Assembly: GCF_039534975.1 (NCBI RefSeq)
Contig: NZ_BAAAWH010000001.1
Span: 2,108,001-2,172,000 of the forward strand
Direction: 5' to 3'
Origin: Microbacterium terregens
GTDB taxonomy: Bacteria > Actinomycetota > Actinomycetes > Actinomycetales > Microbacteriaceae
Length of the DNA: 64,000 bases
Positions 1 through 8,175 of this stretch are shown piece by piece. A program made the position numbers and the translations under genes. Every line of letters begins with the position of its first letter. Position 1 is the first letter of the stretch. The notes below the pieces were generated by a model. It saw nothing but the letters and a program-made list of their open reading frames with translations. It was not told the origin of the DNA and did not search any database.

Positions 1-378
1 CGAATTCACGGCTTGGCGCGGGCCGTGCTCGTAGAGCGCTCGAGCCAGTTCCGGCGATCGGGTCATCTCACCGATGACGAGACGCCGCAATGCGATCATC
101 TCGGACGTCATGACTGCCGACAGTTGAGCGACGAGCACGTCGCGCAACTGGCTGCGCGCGCTTCCGGCGTCGATAATGCGAGGGGCCGGCGAGAGCACCG
201 ACTTCGCCGCGGCCTCTGTCTTGGCTGTCACCAACGCCAGAAACAACTCTCGCTTGCTGCCGAAATGGCTGTAGAGGGTCTGCTTGGCGACGCCGGACTC
301 CCTGGCGATCGACTCCATCGTCACCGACTCGTAGCCGATGGACAGAAACTGCCGCTCCGCCACTGCCAGCGCAGCGAT
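1..378 (-). pseudogene. TetR/AcrR-family regulator, lost 5' end, runs off the left edge
   Basis: The minus-strand frame is open from about 378 to the window edge. It reads as a TetR DNA-binding domain (GYESVTMESIA, then SGVAKQTLYSHFGSKRELF) followed by the start of the ligand-binding helices. No start codon precedes the homology: upstream of IAALAVAERQF the frame meets a TAG within nine codons and no ATG, GTG or TTG. About 10-20 N-terminal residues of a normal TetR protein are therefore missing. At the same point the divergent hydrolase also starts abruptly, so a deletion appears to have removed the intergenic promoter and both 5' ends. The C-terminal half lies outside the window. A start at the internal GTG (A-V-A) would omit helix 1 residues, so function is doubtful. 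Confidence 0.7.
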
Positions 379-1168
379 CCTCGGCGACCAGGTCGCGGTC
401 GATCTCTACGGGCCGGGCGGTGCGCCGGGAGCGCTCTTCGTCCAAGGGGCCGGGCTGGAGCGCTCGGAGGACCCCCTGCCGACGGAGACGGCGCGGATCA
501 TCGCCGAACTCGGCTACCAAGCCAGCGTGCACGACCGCGTGGGCCGCGGCGATTCCTTCGCCTCCGGCCCCATCTCGATCGACCGCGAGATCGCCGCGAT
601 CACCGCAATCGCGGATCGACTGGTCGGGCCGGTGATTCTCGTCGGACATTCCTCAGGCTGCGCCCTGGCGATCCTGGCCGCCAACGAAATCCCGAACCTC
701 GCTGGCCTTGTGCTCTTCGAGGCGCCCCTGGGTCAGTTCCCGGGCGGCGCACCGCGCTGGTGGCAGGCGGTGCGGACTCACATCGACCGAGGAGAGCTGC
801 GGGATGCCGTGGAGAGCTACATGGTCGACATGCCCGAGGAGTGGCTCGAAGAGCTTCAGCGCTCGCCGGCATATCCCCAGATCGGCCACTCCTGGATTCC
901 CGATGGCACAGCGCTCGCAGCCGTCGAGGCCGAAGGTCCCGAGGCCTATCTCGGCAAGCTGGCAGTTCCGGTGCTCGCGGTCACGGGCACCGAGACGTTC
1001 CCCGGGATGGTCAATGCGGCCGCCATGATCAGTGACGCCGCACCTGAGGGCTCCGCCGAGCAGGTGCGAGGCGCATGGCACAGCTGGGATGCGGCGACCA
1101 TGGCACAACGGCTGGTGAGACTTCTCGCCGAGACGACACAGCTGCGCCCACGTCGAGCTCCGGCATGA
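338..1168 (+). CDS. alpha/beta hydrolase, probably lacking its native N-terminus
   Basis: This is an alpha/beta hydrolase of about 260 genuine residues. It has an oxyanion-region VQGAG, the nucleophile elbow GHSSGC, a late VLAVTGTET segment where the acid is expected, and a C-terminal AWHSWD that probably holds the catalytic His. The only in-frame ATG (338) lies inside the antisense of the truncated TetR gene, and the first ~14 residues are antisense TetR sequence. Homology begins near base 379 at LGDQVAVDLYGPG. The original start and promoter were probably deleted together with the TetR 5' end. The stop overlaps the DUF2306 gene start (ATGA), so the two were co-translated. The substrate cannot be told from sequence. 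Confidence 0.6.
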   Translation: MDRNCRSATASAAILGDQVAVDLYGPGGAPGALFVQGAGLERSEDPLPTETARIIAELGYQASVHDRVGRGDSFASGPISIDREIAAITAIADRLVGPVILVGHSSGCALAILAANEIPNLAGLVLFEAPLGQFPGGAPRWWQAVRTHIDRGELRDAVESYMVDMPEEWLEELQRSPAYPQIGHSWIPDGTALAAVEAEGPEAYLGKLAVPVLAVTGTETFPGMVNAAAMISDAAPEGSAEQVRGAWHSWDAATMAQRLVRLLAETTQLRPRRAPA

Positions 1169-1839
1169 CGCGCGCGATCGAAACGCTCGTGTGGGCGGGC
1201 GTGTTCGTTTTGATCACGATCGTCCTGGTGTTCGCCGGAATCCGTGTGGGCACCGACGGGCCACTCATCGTCACCGGAACGCCCTCGGAACGCGACGCCT
1301 TCGAGTGGCGGTACGTCACCTACCCCTGGCTCGCCTACTTGCACATCGTCCCCGGGATTCTCTACCTCGTCGGCGCGCCGCTGCAGTTGTGGAGACGCTT
1401 CCGAGAACGTCACTTCACGTTCCATCGTCGGTTCGGGCGCGTGGTGCTCAGCCTGGGACTCGTCAGCGGCGTGTTCGCACTCGCGTTCGGGGTACCGTTC
1501 GCGTACGGCGGCGCTTGGCAGTCGCTCGCGACCGCAGTATTCGGGTCGTGGTTCCTCGTTTCGCTCATGCTCGCCTACCGTGCGATCCGAGGCCGCCGCG
1601 TGCGGATGCATCGTCGGTGGATGATGCGCGCGTTCGCGGTCGGACTGGGCGTCGGAATGATCCGGGTCTGGGTGGGGATCCTCGCAGGGAGCCAGCTGTT
1701 GCCGCTCGAGCAGAGCTTCGCGCCGGCGTTCTGGGTCGGTCTCTCGATGCATGTGCTCGCAGGAGAGGCATGGCTCTGGTGGCGGCCGAATGCAGATGGA
1801 CTGCCCCGCAACGCGAAGGCCGATCAGCCCAGCAAGTGA
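1165..1839 (+). CDS. DUF2306-type membrane protein
   Basis: The 224-residue integral membrane protein has about six hydrophobic segments. The first is residues 5-25, and the next follows a periplasmic-looking stretch after YVTYPWLAYLH. It carries the HxxxGR pattern typical of DUF2306 (FTFHRRFGRVVL), a second RMHRRWMMRAFA, and late conserved His/Trp residues. The family is of unknown function; histidines in the membrane suggest haem or metal binding, which is inference. Its ATG sits in the ATGA overlap with the hydrolase stop, which I used to choose the start over an upstream in-frame ATG at 1075 lying inside the hydrolase. Confidence 0.75.
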   Translation: MTRAIETLVWAGVFVLITIVLVFAGIRVGTDGPLIVTGTPSERDAFEWRYVTYPWLAYLHIVPGILYLVGAPLQLWRRFRERHFTFHRRFGRVVLSLGLVSGVFALAFGVPFAYGGAWQSLATAVFGSWFLVSLMLAYRAIRGRRVRMHRRWMMRAFAVGLGVGMIRVWVGILAGSQLLPLEQSFAPAFWVGLSMHVLAGEAWLWWRPNADGLPRNAKADQPSK

Positions 1840-1957
1840 ACTCCAGCAGCGCTGCGGGGCACGTCTCCCCCGACAGCATCCAGGCGGCAGCGGTGGACAC
1901 CGCCAGGCGGATGTCTGAAGATCGAGAAGCACCGGCGCTTACTGGAAGGGGCGATAG

Positions 1958-2389
1958 ATGGAGTATGAACAGGTCCGCGCGTTGCTTCTGCGACAGTGGA
2001 CATACACGGGCGGACCCAATGAGTCCAAGGCGTCGGAGCTGTACCACGACGACGTCGTGCTCGAATTCCCTCAGTCTGGCGAGTGGTTCCAGGGCAAGGC
2101 CAATCAACAGGGCTGGCGAGAGCGCTACCCTGCGAAGCTCGACTTCCAGCCGCAGGAGATCAGGGGCGCCGGCGACCTCTGGATCGCGGAGGGGCGGCTC
2201 AGTTACGACGGTGGCGAACCGCTGCACTTCGTCAAGATCATGCAGTTTCGGGGGGACAAGGTGGCGCGCGAAACGCTCTACTTCGCTGATTCCTTCCCCG
2301 CGCCGCAGTGGCGCGAGCCTTGGGCGGCGGAGGGACCACGACCCACGCGCCAGCACGACCTGCCCGAGCACGTGATCGGTGGAAACTGA
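1958..2389 (+). CDS. SnoaL-like / NTF2-fold protein
   Basis: This 143-residue protein begins MEYEQVRALLLRQW, followed by the SELYHDDVVLEFPQSGEW pattern of SnoaL-like polyketide cyclase/nuclear-transport-factor-2 folds and ends on a FRGDKVARETLYFAD strand. Such proteins are small cone-shaped barrels used as cyclases, isomerases or binding domains; the specific ligand cannot be inferred. A purine-rich GGAAGGGG lies about 10 bases before the ATG. It stands 118 bp behind the DUF2306 gene in the same direction and may share its transcript. Confidence 0.75.
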   Translation: MEYEQVRALLLRQWTYTGGPNESKASELYHDDVVLEFPQSGEWFQGKANQQGWRERYPAKLDFQPQEIRGAGDLWIAEGRLSYDGGEPLHFVKIMQFRGDKVARETLYFADSFPAPQWREPWAAEGPRPTRQHDLPEHVIGGN

Positions 2390-2534
2390 GGCGATCCGTC
2401 TCAGCGGACTTCTCTGCTGCCTTCACGCGACCCCGGGCACGTGAACCCGTATGTCACCCTCGAGCAAGGGCCGAGTGAGTCGTGTCGGGTGGGTGCTGTG
2501 CTGATGCTCTTCGTTGTCCGATAAGTTCGCTTGG

Positions 2535-3584
2535 ATGATCAGGCCTCTGCACCGCGGCGTGACGACCGTGGCTGTGACGGCGGTGCTCGGCACTCTCGTC
2601 GGCTGTGCCGCTGAGCCTCCCCCGGATTCGTGGGTGTTGACGCCGATCAGTTACGACAATCGGATGGACGGCGACAGCGGACCGCCCGACGTCATCGATG
2701 CGGCGTATCCGATGACGTTGACCGGTGACACTGCGGGTGGATTCTGGGGCGCATCGGCGGGCTCTTTCCTGCACGTCGATGCTGAAGGCGATGCGGTACG
2801 CCGGTTCAACCTCGACCCCGGGGCGCCGAGCGGTGCGATCGCAGCCGTCAGCCCGACTGTTCTGGTGATGTCCACGGGAGAGCCCACCCCGACCTATCCG
2901 GGGTCGGTGATGCTGTTCGATACCGCAGCGATGACCTGGACGGACGTGCACCGTGACGAGCGCGCTCTCGGTGACATCGCCACGCACGGTGGCGACGTCT
3001 ACGTCGTCGCCTACGCGTTCGGCGAGCCGGCATTCACGATCGAGAAACTCACCCTGGATACTCGTGCCGACCCCGTTCCGGTCGGTCCCGTCTTCGCCGG
3101 GCATGGGCAGGTCGCGATCGATGTGGACAGCGCCGGAACCCTCTTCGTCGCAACCGACAGTGAACGATTCACCCTTGCGGCGGATGGGACCGTTCAGCAG
3201 CAGGAACCAGTGGGCAGCGCCAGTCCGGTCGTCTCCGTGAATGAGCGTGGCGACGTGGCGTGGTCCGGTCTCGCACCGGCGTCCGCGGCACTGCCGTCAT
3301 TCGTGGTGGGAGGTTCGGTGGAAGCACGCGACATCATCGACGCACATGTTCGGTGCGACCCCGAAAGCCCAGAGCTCTCACTGCACGGTGTGGACTACCT
3401 GACGCTGGCCACGCGACAGGACTCGCTCACCCTGCCGTTCCTGTGCGCCCCGCGCAGCATCACCTGGATCAACGACCACGAACTCGTCGTTTCGATCGGG
3501 ACCGAAGGCGGCGCCCCCCTGGTGCGACTCACCCCACCCTCTGACGCTCCCCGGGCAGGCCCGTACGAGGCGGTACGCCGCTGA
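2535..3584 (+). CDS. secreted lipoprotein, possible beta-propeller
   Basis: The 349-residue protein begins with a lipoprotein signal: MIRPLHRG, a hydrophobic run, then the lipobox LVGC at about residues 20-23, followed by a Pro-rich linker. The rest alternates strands of the form GGDVYVVAYAFG, AGTLFVATDS and GDVAWSG, suggesting WD40/YVTN-like propeller blades. The two cysteine-containing segments near the C-terminus (VRCDPES, FLCAPRS) may form a disulfide outside the cell. I chose the ATG at 2535 rather than an upstream TTG at 2514 because it places a compact charged n-region before the hydrophobic core. No precise family was recognised. Confidence 0.65.
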   Translation: MIRPLHRGVTTVAVTAVLGTLVGCAAEPPPDSWVLTPISYDNRMDGDSGPPDVIDAAYPMTLTGDTAGGFWGASAGSFLHVDAEGDAVRRFNLDPGAPSGAIAAVSPTVLVMSTGEPTPTYPGSVMLFDTAAMTWTDVHRDERALGDIATHGGDVYVVAYAFGEPAFTIEKLTLDTRADPVPVGPVFAGHGQVAIDVDSAGTLFVATDSERFTLAADGTVQQQEPVGSASPVVSVNERGDVAWSGLAPASAALPSFVVGGSVEARDIIDAHVRCDPESPELSLHGVDYLTLATRQDSLTLPFLCAPRSITWINDHELVVSIGTEGGAPLVRLTPPSDAPRAGPYEAVRR

Positions 3585-3872
3585 CCGCGAGGAGTGTCGC
3601 CAGGTGCGGCGTGGTGGCGTCGGTTGCCTCGACGTGTATCCGGTCGGTGGGGTCTTGCGCCGCAGAGATGCATTCGGTCAGAGCCTGCCCTCATACCGTC
3701 AGCCTTCATCGGGTGCGGCTCGCGGCGCGAGTGCTGAGCCAGACGGATCCGATCGCACGACGGTGCGGAGACGAAATACAAGCCGATTGTCGATGAGGCG
3801 ATGCTGCACTAGCGTGCATGAGGCCGATCGGCGTGCGTCTGCACGTCGGAGGTCCTAAGCGGAGGTTGCTCA

Positions 3873-4766
3873 TTGTCGGTCGGTTTGCTTGCAGTTGTGG
3901 ACGACATCCTTACCGCCGCCGTCAAAGCGAGCGCGAAGACCGCCGGTGTGGTGATCGATGACGCCGCCGTCACCCCCCAGTACGTGCAGGGGATCAGTCC
4001 CGCACGCGAGCTGCCGATGGTCGGGAAGATCGCGATCGGCAGTCTTGTCAACAAGTTCGTCATCATCATCCCCATCGCTTTGCTGCTGACGGCTTTCGCG
4101 CCGTGGGTCCTGCCGTGGCTGCTCATTCTGGGCGGCTCGTACCTCTGCTTCGAAGGCGCTGAGAAGGTCATGGAGTGGTTCGGCGCTCACCACGGCCCCG
4201 GTCAGGATGAACCGCGGGACGAGCGCAAGCTCGTTTTCGGTGCGATCCGCACGGACCTCATTCTGAGCACGGAGATCATCCTGATCTCCTTAGCCAGTCT
4301 CGATGCCGACTTCGGTATTTGGATGACCGCCGGCGCGCTGGCCGTGATCGCTTTCGGCATGACGGTGCTCGTCTACGGTGCCGTCGCGCTTCTGGTGAAG
4401 ATCGACGACGTCGGGCTGGGAATGGGGCTGAGCTCGGCACGCCGGGTGCGCAGCACCGGCGAGTGGATCGTGCGGTCCATGCCCACGGTGTTCCGCGTCA
4501 TCAGCATCATCGGCACGGTGGCGATGCTCTGGGTCGGCGGCCATCTGGTGATTGCGAATCTGGCGGAGACCTTCTGGGAGGGACCGTACAACCTCCTGAG
4601 CGCCGCGACGCACGGGATCGAGGGCTTCGGGCCGGTCGCGGTGTGGGTCGTCGACACAGCACTGTCGGGCTTGTTCGGCCTCGTCTTCGGACTGATCATC
4701 GCAGGGGTCTTGTTCGCGGTGATGAGAGTCGTGAAGCGCAAGCCGCCGGTCTCTGCTTCGCATTGA
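3873..4766 (+). CDS. DUF808 family membrane protein (YedI-like)
   Basis: This 297-residue protein matches the DUF808/YedI family. It has an N-terminal VDDILTAAVKASAKTAGVVIDDAAV segment, RELPMVGKIAIGSLVNK, then a LLILGGSYLCFEGAEKV hydrophobic stretch, and further membrane segments to the C-terminus. The start is a TTG, supported by a GGAGG at 3861-3865 with seven bases of spacing and by the family N-terminus (LLALLDDI-like). The E. coli relative YedI is an inner-membrane protein of unknown function. No partner gene is adjacent. Confidence 0.85.
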   Translation: MSVGLLAVVDDILTAAVKASAKTAGVVIDDAAVTPQYVQGISPARELPMVGKIAIGSLVNKFVIIIPIALLLTAFAPWVLPWLLILGGSYLCFEGAEKVMEWFGAHHGPGQDEPRDERKLVFGAIRTDLILSTEIILISLASLDADFGIWMTAGALAVIAFGMTVLVYGAVALLVKIDDVGLGMGLSSARRVRSTGEWIVRSMPTVFRVISIIGTVAMLWVGGHLVIANLAETFWEGPYNLLSAATHGIEGFGPVAVWVVDTALSGLFGLVFGLIIAGVLFAVMRVVKRKPPVSASH

Positions 4767-5370
4767 GTGGCGCCGCAGCCGGCGTGGCAGTGCAAGCCCA
4801 CAGACCCTCTTCACAGTCACGGGCGCCCGCGAAGAACCACCGTTCCACAGCCAGAGCCCCCTCGCACCGGCACAGCGGCCGGGCTGCTCACGCGCGACGC
4901 GATGAGGACCGGTCAGGCGACGGGCCCGCTCCTTGCGGCGGGATTACGTGTGACTGCCGTGGAGCCGGGCTAGCGTGGAGCTGGATCGACACCAGGTACA
5001 CCGCCTCTTCACAACGTTCAGCGATTGGACCCCCGAGGAGGTGGACCGCGCCGCCTCTTCGGTGGCTGACCTCGGCGGACGGGTCCTCGAGCACTACATG
5101 TCATGGTTGATCGTCGTGCGAAGGCAGGACCGCCCGGTGCGATGATGCGCCCACGTGTGCGGCATCCGGCGATCCGGCAAGAGCAGGCGGGTGCCTGAAC
5201 GGTACGTTCTTTGCAGGCGGGCTTCCGATGGGGATGCACGAACCCGCCCACCACGCTCACCCGGACGATCATCGGCCGCCTAGCGCCCTCCTTGCCAGCC
5301 CCGCGGGCGCGCGGACGTCAGAGTCGAAGCGTGCCGCCCGTCCGCGCGCGTGCGCACCCAACGGAGGACC
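4767..5370 (+). other. 604-bp stretch without a confident gene
   Basis: Between the DUF808 gene and the propeller lipoprotein I find only one plausible short reading frame (4975-5145, listed separately). The remainder has stop codons in the plausible frames, no recognisable protein similarity and no clear terminator or tRNA. Confidence 0.5.
4975..5145 (+). CDS. possible small protein, 56 residues
   Basis: A GTG-initiated frame encodes VELDRHQVHRLFTTF, then SDWTPEEVDRAASSVADLG and a C-terminal LEHYMSWLIVVRRQDRP. The heptad-like helices and the hydrophobic tail are more protein-like than the surrounding frames, and the acidic helix carries an EEVDRAA pattern. There is no convincing ribosome-binding site directly upstream. 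It may be a gene remnant or an unannotated small protein. I do not recognise a family. Confidence 0.3.
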   Translation: MELDRHQVHRLFTTFSDWTPEEVDRAASSVADLGGRVLEHYMSWLIVVRRQDRPVR

Positions 5371-6510
5371 ATGAAAGCCCGAATCGCAGCACTCGGACTC
5401 AGCCTGCTTCTCTGCTGCTCGGCGTGCTCGTCTCCGACCGCGGACACCGCCCCGACGATCACCGAGTTTCACATCGCCTACCCGGACCGCGACTCGGCGC
5501 CGTCGACGAAACCCACCGCGGGGGCCGACCATGAGCACGGCGGCGACGGCTCCACTCACGAGATCGCCTACGATCCGCGTACCGGCGGCGTCCTGGTGAC
5601 CGGCCAGAACGAGGGCACGATCACGCGCGTCAGCGGCGACGGCACGATGAGCTTCACCGAGCTGCCGGCCGGCACCGGACCGCACGGCATCGTGTTCGAC
5701 CGCGAGGGCCGGCTGTTCGTCGGCCTGGAGTTCGCCGGCACCATCATCCAGCTCCGCGCGGACGGCACCATTGCGCGCACCTTCGACTTAGTGGGCAGCT
5801 GCGCGACCTGCGTCGTCGGGAACCCGGGCCCGCATGGCCTCGCGGTGGCACCTGACGGCGAGACGCTCTGGTTCACCGGCAAGGAGGGAGGCAACGTCGG
5901 CCGGGTAGAACCGGACGGCACGGTCACGGCGTTTCCGCTCCGGGATGCCGACAGCAAGCCCATCTACATCGTCGCCGGACCTGATGGGGCGATGTGGTTC
6001 ACGGAGCTGATCAGCAACCGGATCGGCCGTATCGACGCCGACGGCATCCTCGCCGAGTACGACATCCCGACGCCGAACTCCCGGCCCATCGCGCTCGCCG
6101 TGGATCCCGCCGGCGACGCGCTCTGGTTCACCGAGGAGGCGACGAACCGAGTGGGCCGCGTGAGTATGGACGGCACGATCGTGGAGGTGCAGCTGCCGGC
6201 CTCTCAGGACAACCTTCTGCTGGCCGCCCTCTCGTTCGACGAGAACGGCGACGTGTGGGTGCAGCAATACGTCGACGGGAGCCACCCGGAGCCCGCCGGT
6301 CCGGACAAGCTGCTGCGCGTGCGCGGGGATGCGCTGCGCAAGGCCGCCGCCTCCGCCGCCGCACTGCCCGGAGACGCCGTGACGGCGTTCGACGTGCCGA
6401 GCACCGGCACGATCATGCACCGCATCCGTCCCGGCGCGGAGGGCGTGCTCTGGTTCACTGAGCTCGCGACAAACGTCATCGGCAAGGTCGTCGTCCCCGA
6501 GATCCGCTGA
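5371..6510 (+). CDS. lipoprotein with streptogramin-lyase-like beta-propeller
   Basis: The 379-residue protein starts MKARIAALGLSLLLCC with a lipobox ending at SAC, so it is probably anchored outside the membrane. The body carries repeated blades of the type GPHG(I/L)..D..G.L(W/F)(F/V) and NRIGRIDADG, as in virginiamycin B lyase (Vgb) and related SMP-30/YVTN propellers. A His-rich DHEHGGDG segment precedes the first blade. Vgb enzymes are cytoplasmic and linearise streptogramin B antibiotics; this lipoprotein shares the fold signature, but I cannot assign the catalytic His/Glu pair, so the lyase activity is unproven. The ATG at 5371 follows ACGGAGG. Upstream frame extension to 5350 lacks a better site. 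Confidence 0.7.
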   Translation: MKARIAALGLSLLLCCSACSSPTADTAPTITEFHIAYPDRDSAPSTKPTAGADHEHGGDGSTHEIAYDPRTGGVLVTGQNEGTITRVSGDGTMSFTELPAGTGPHGIVFDREGRLFVGLEFAGTIIQLRADGTIARTFDLVGSCATCVVGNPGPHGLAVAPDGETLWFTGKEGGNVGRVEPDGTVTAFPLRDADSKPIYIVAGPDGAMWFTELISNRIGRIDADGILAEYDIPTPNSRPIALAVDPAGDALWFTEEATNRVGRVSMDGTIVEVQLPASQDNLLLAALSFDENGDVWVQQYVDGSHPEPAGPDKLLRVRGDALRKAAASAAALPGDAVTAFDVPSTGTIMHRIRPGAEGVLWFTELATNVIGKVVVPEIR

Positions 6511-6819
6511 TCCGCGGACTGTGCCAGGGCGCCGTCCCTTCGACTCACGCAGGTGGGCGGGCAAGCGGATACTGCCTTGCGCGCACCGCTGCCCCTGCGC
6601 CCCGACTCGCCGCCGGCGGACCGGTGAACTCGGTCAGTCAGACAGACAGCGTCTGCCCGGCCCGTTGGCCGGGGATGCGGGGCTGCCCGAGGAAGTTGCT
6701 TCCGGACGTCGCTGCTCCGATGAAGGGAGCATGCATTTGTAGCTTTACCAGGGAATTTGGTGGACCTGGGGAGACTCGAACTCCCGACCCCCTGCATGCC
6801 ATGCAGGTGCGCTACCAGC

Positions 6820-6828
6820 TGCGCCACA
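6820..6828. repeat. target-site duplication of the IS (other copy 8234-8242)
   Basis: TGCGCCACA occurs immediately left of the element and again immediately right of it at 8234-8242. The sequence is part of the D-stem and acceptor region of the tRNA-Ala gene. A perfect duplication implies recent insertion and no rearrangement between the ends. Confidence 0.9.
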
Positions 6829-6855
6829 GGTGACGTCCCCTGGAGTGGTGTAGTT
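6829..6855. repeat. left terminal inverted repeat of the IS (right copy 8207-8233)
   Basis: The 27-base left end and the reverse complement of 8207-8233 share GGTG, CGTCCC and GAGTGGTG blocks with scattered mismatches. They are the probable transposase-binding ends. Confidence 0.85.
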
Positions 6856-6888
6856 CTCGGCGGTGGTGTCGACGTCGTAGACGTTGGT

Positions 6889-6958
6889 GAGCCATCGTGC
6901 GATGGTCAGTGAGAACCGATCAAAGTCACTCACAGAAAGACACAACGCACGATGGCTC
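6889..6958 (+). promoter_or_regulatory. inverted repeat covering the transposase start codon
   Basis: GAGCCATCGTGCG at 6889-6901 is the exact reverse complement of 6946-6958, which contains the transposase ATG at 6952. A transcript entering from outside the IS would contain both arms and could hide the start codon in a 13-bp stem; a transcript starting inside the 44-base spacer would not. This resembles the protection against read-through expression known for IS10 and IS50. The regulatory role here is inference. Confidence 0.55.
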
Positions 6959-8175
6959 TAGACCAGTCTGCCCTCCTCGAGCTCCTCGGGGAACTGAAAC
7001 TCACCGACGTCACCGACCGGATCCGGACAGCGACCGAGACGCTCTACCAGGAGCTGATCGACGCGGAAGCGGCCGCGTTCATCGGCGCCGCCCCGTACGA
7101 GCGGTCCGGCGCACGGGTCGCTCAACGCAACGGCACCCGACCCCGACCGTTGCTCACCACCGCCGGTGAACTCGATCTGCGGATCCCGAAGCTGCGGGCG
7201 GGGACCTTCTTCCCGTCACTGCTGGAACGCCGCCGACGGGTCGATCAAGCCTTGTTCGCGGTCGTGATGGAGGCGTACGTCCACGGCGTGAGCACCCGCA
7301 AGGTCGACGACCTGGTCAAAGCGCTGGGCGCCGACACGGGGATCTCGAAGTCGGAGGTGTCGCGGATCTGCGCGAACCTCGACGAGGACGTCGCCGCGTT
7401 CCGGGACCGGCCGCTCGCGGACACCGGCTACCCGTACGTGTTCCTCGACGCGACCTACTGCAAGGCCCGCGTCGGCCGGCGGGTCGTCTCCCAAGCGGTC
7501 GTCGTCGCGGTCGGCGTCGCCGCGGACGGGCGTCGGGAAGTGCTCGGTTTCGAGGTCGGCGACACCGAGTCGCAGCCGTTCTGGACCACGTTCCTGCGCT
7601 CGTTGAAAGCGCGCGGGCTGGACGGGGTGAAGCTGGTCATCTCCGATGCTCACACCGGCCTGATCGCCGCGATCGAGACCGTATTCCAAGGCTCCAGCTG
7701 GCAGCGATGCCGGGTTCACTTCATGCGCAACGTGCTCGCCAACGTGCAGAAGACCGCCGGACCGATGGTCGCATCGATCATCCGCACGATCTTCGCGCAA
7801 CCCGACAAGAAGCACGTCCACGCCCAGTTCGACGAAGTCGTGCGGATGCTCGGCCGCTCCCACCCGAAGGTCGCCGAGATGCTCGAAGACGCCCGCGACG
7901 ACCTCCTCGCGTTCGCGGCGTTCCCCTACGCGCACTGGCGGCAGATCTGGTCCACCAATCCGCTGGAGCGGGTGAACAAGGAGATCAAGCGTCGCACCGA
8001 CGTCGTCGGCACGTTCCCCAACCCGGCCGCGCTGCTGCGCCTGGCAGGGCACGTCCTGATCGAACAGCACGACGAATGGGACGGCGCCGACCGCCGCTAC
8101 TTCAGCGAGCACTCCATGAAGCTCCTCGACGTCACCGAAGAGGAGGTCGCAATCCCAGAACTCGCTGCGGCATAA
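6952..8175 (+). CDS. IS256-family transposase
   Basis: The 407-residue protein has the features of the IS256/mutator-type transposases: N-terminal zinc-free DNA-binding region, TAGELDLRIPKLRAGTFFPS, and a DDE catalytic core. D166 lies in VFLDATY, D232 in LVISDAHTG and E339 in the TNPLERVNKEIKRR motif. The length is normal for the family and there is no frameshift. The ATG lies within the right arm of a 13-bp inverted repeat. It catalyses cut-and-paste or copy-out transposition of its own element, generating 8-9 bp duplications; the tRNA-Ala gene is its visible target here. Confidence 0.95.
   Translation: MALDQSALLELLGELKLTDVTDRIRTATETLYQELIDAEAAAFIGAAPYERSGARVAQRNGTRPRPLLTTAGELDLRIPKLRAGTFFPSLLERRRRVDQALFAVVMEAYVHGVSTRKVDDLVKALGADTGISKSEVSRICANLDEDVAAFRDRPLADTGYPYVFLDATYCKARVGRRVVSQAVVVAVGVAADGRREVLGFEVGDTESQPFWTTFLRSLKARGLDGVKLVISDAHTGLIAAIETVFQGSSWQRCRVHFMRNVLANVQKTAGPMVASIIRTIFAQPDKKHVHAQFDEVVRMLGRSHPKVAEMLEDARDDLLAFAAFPYAHWRQIWSTNPLERVNKEIKRRTDVVGTFPNPAALLRLAGHVLIEQHDEWDGADRRYFSEHSMKLLDVTEEEVAIPELAAA

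Noticed and set aside
6204..6827. A 207-residue minus-strand reading frame beginning MAQLVAHLHGMQG
   Set aside because: The opening is the minus-strand translation of the tRNA-Ala gene and the rest is antisense to the propeller lipoprotein. It is not a gene.
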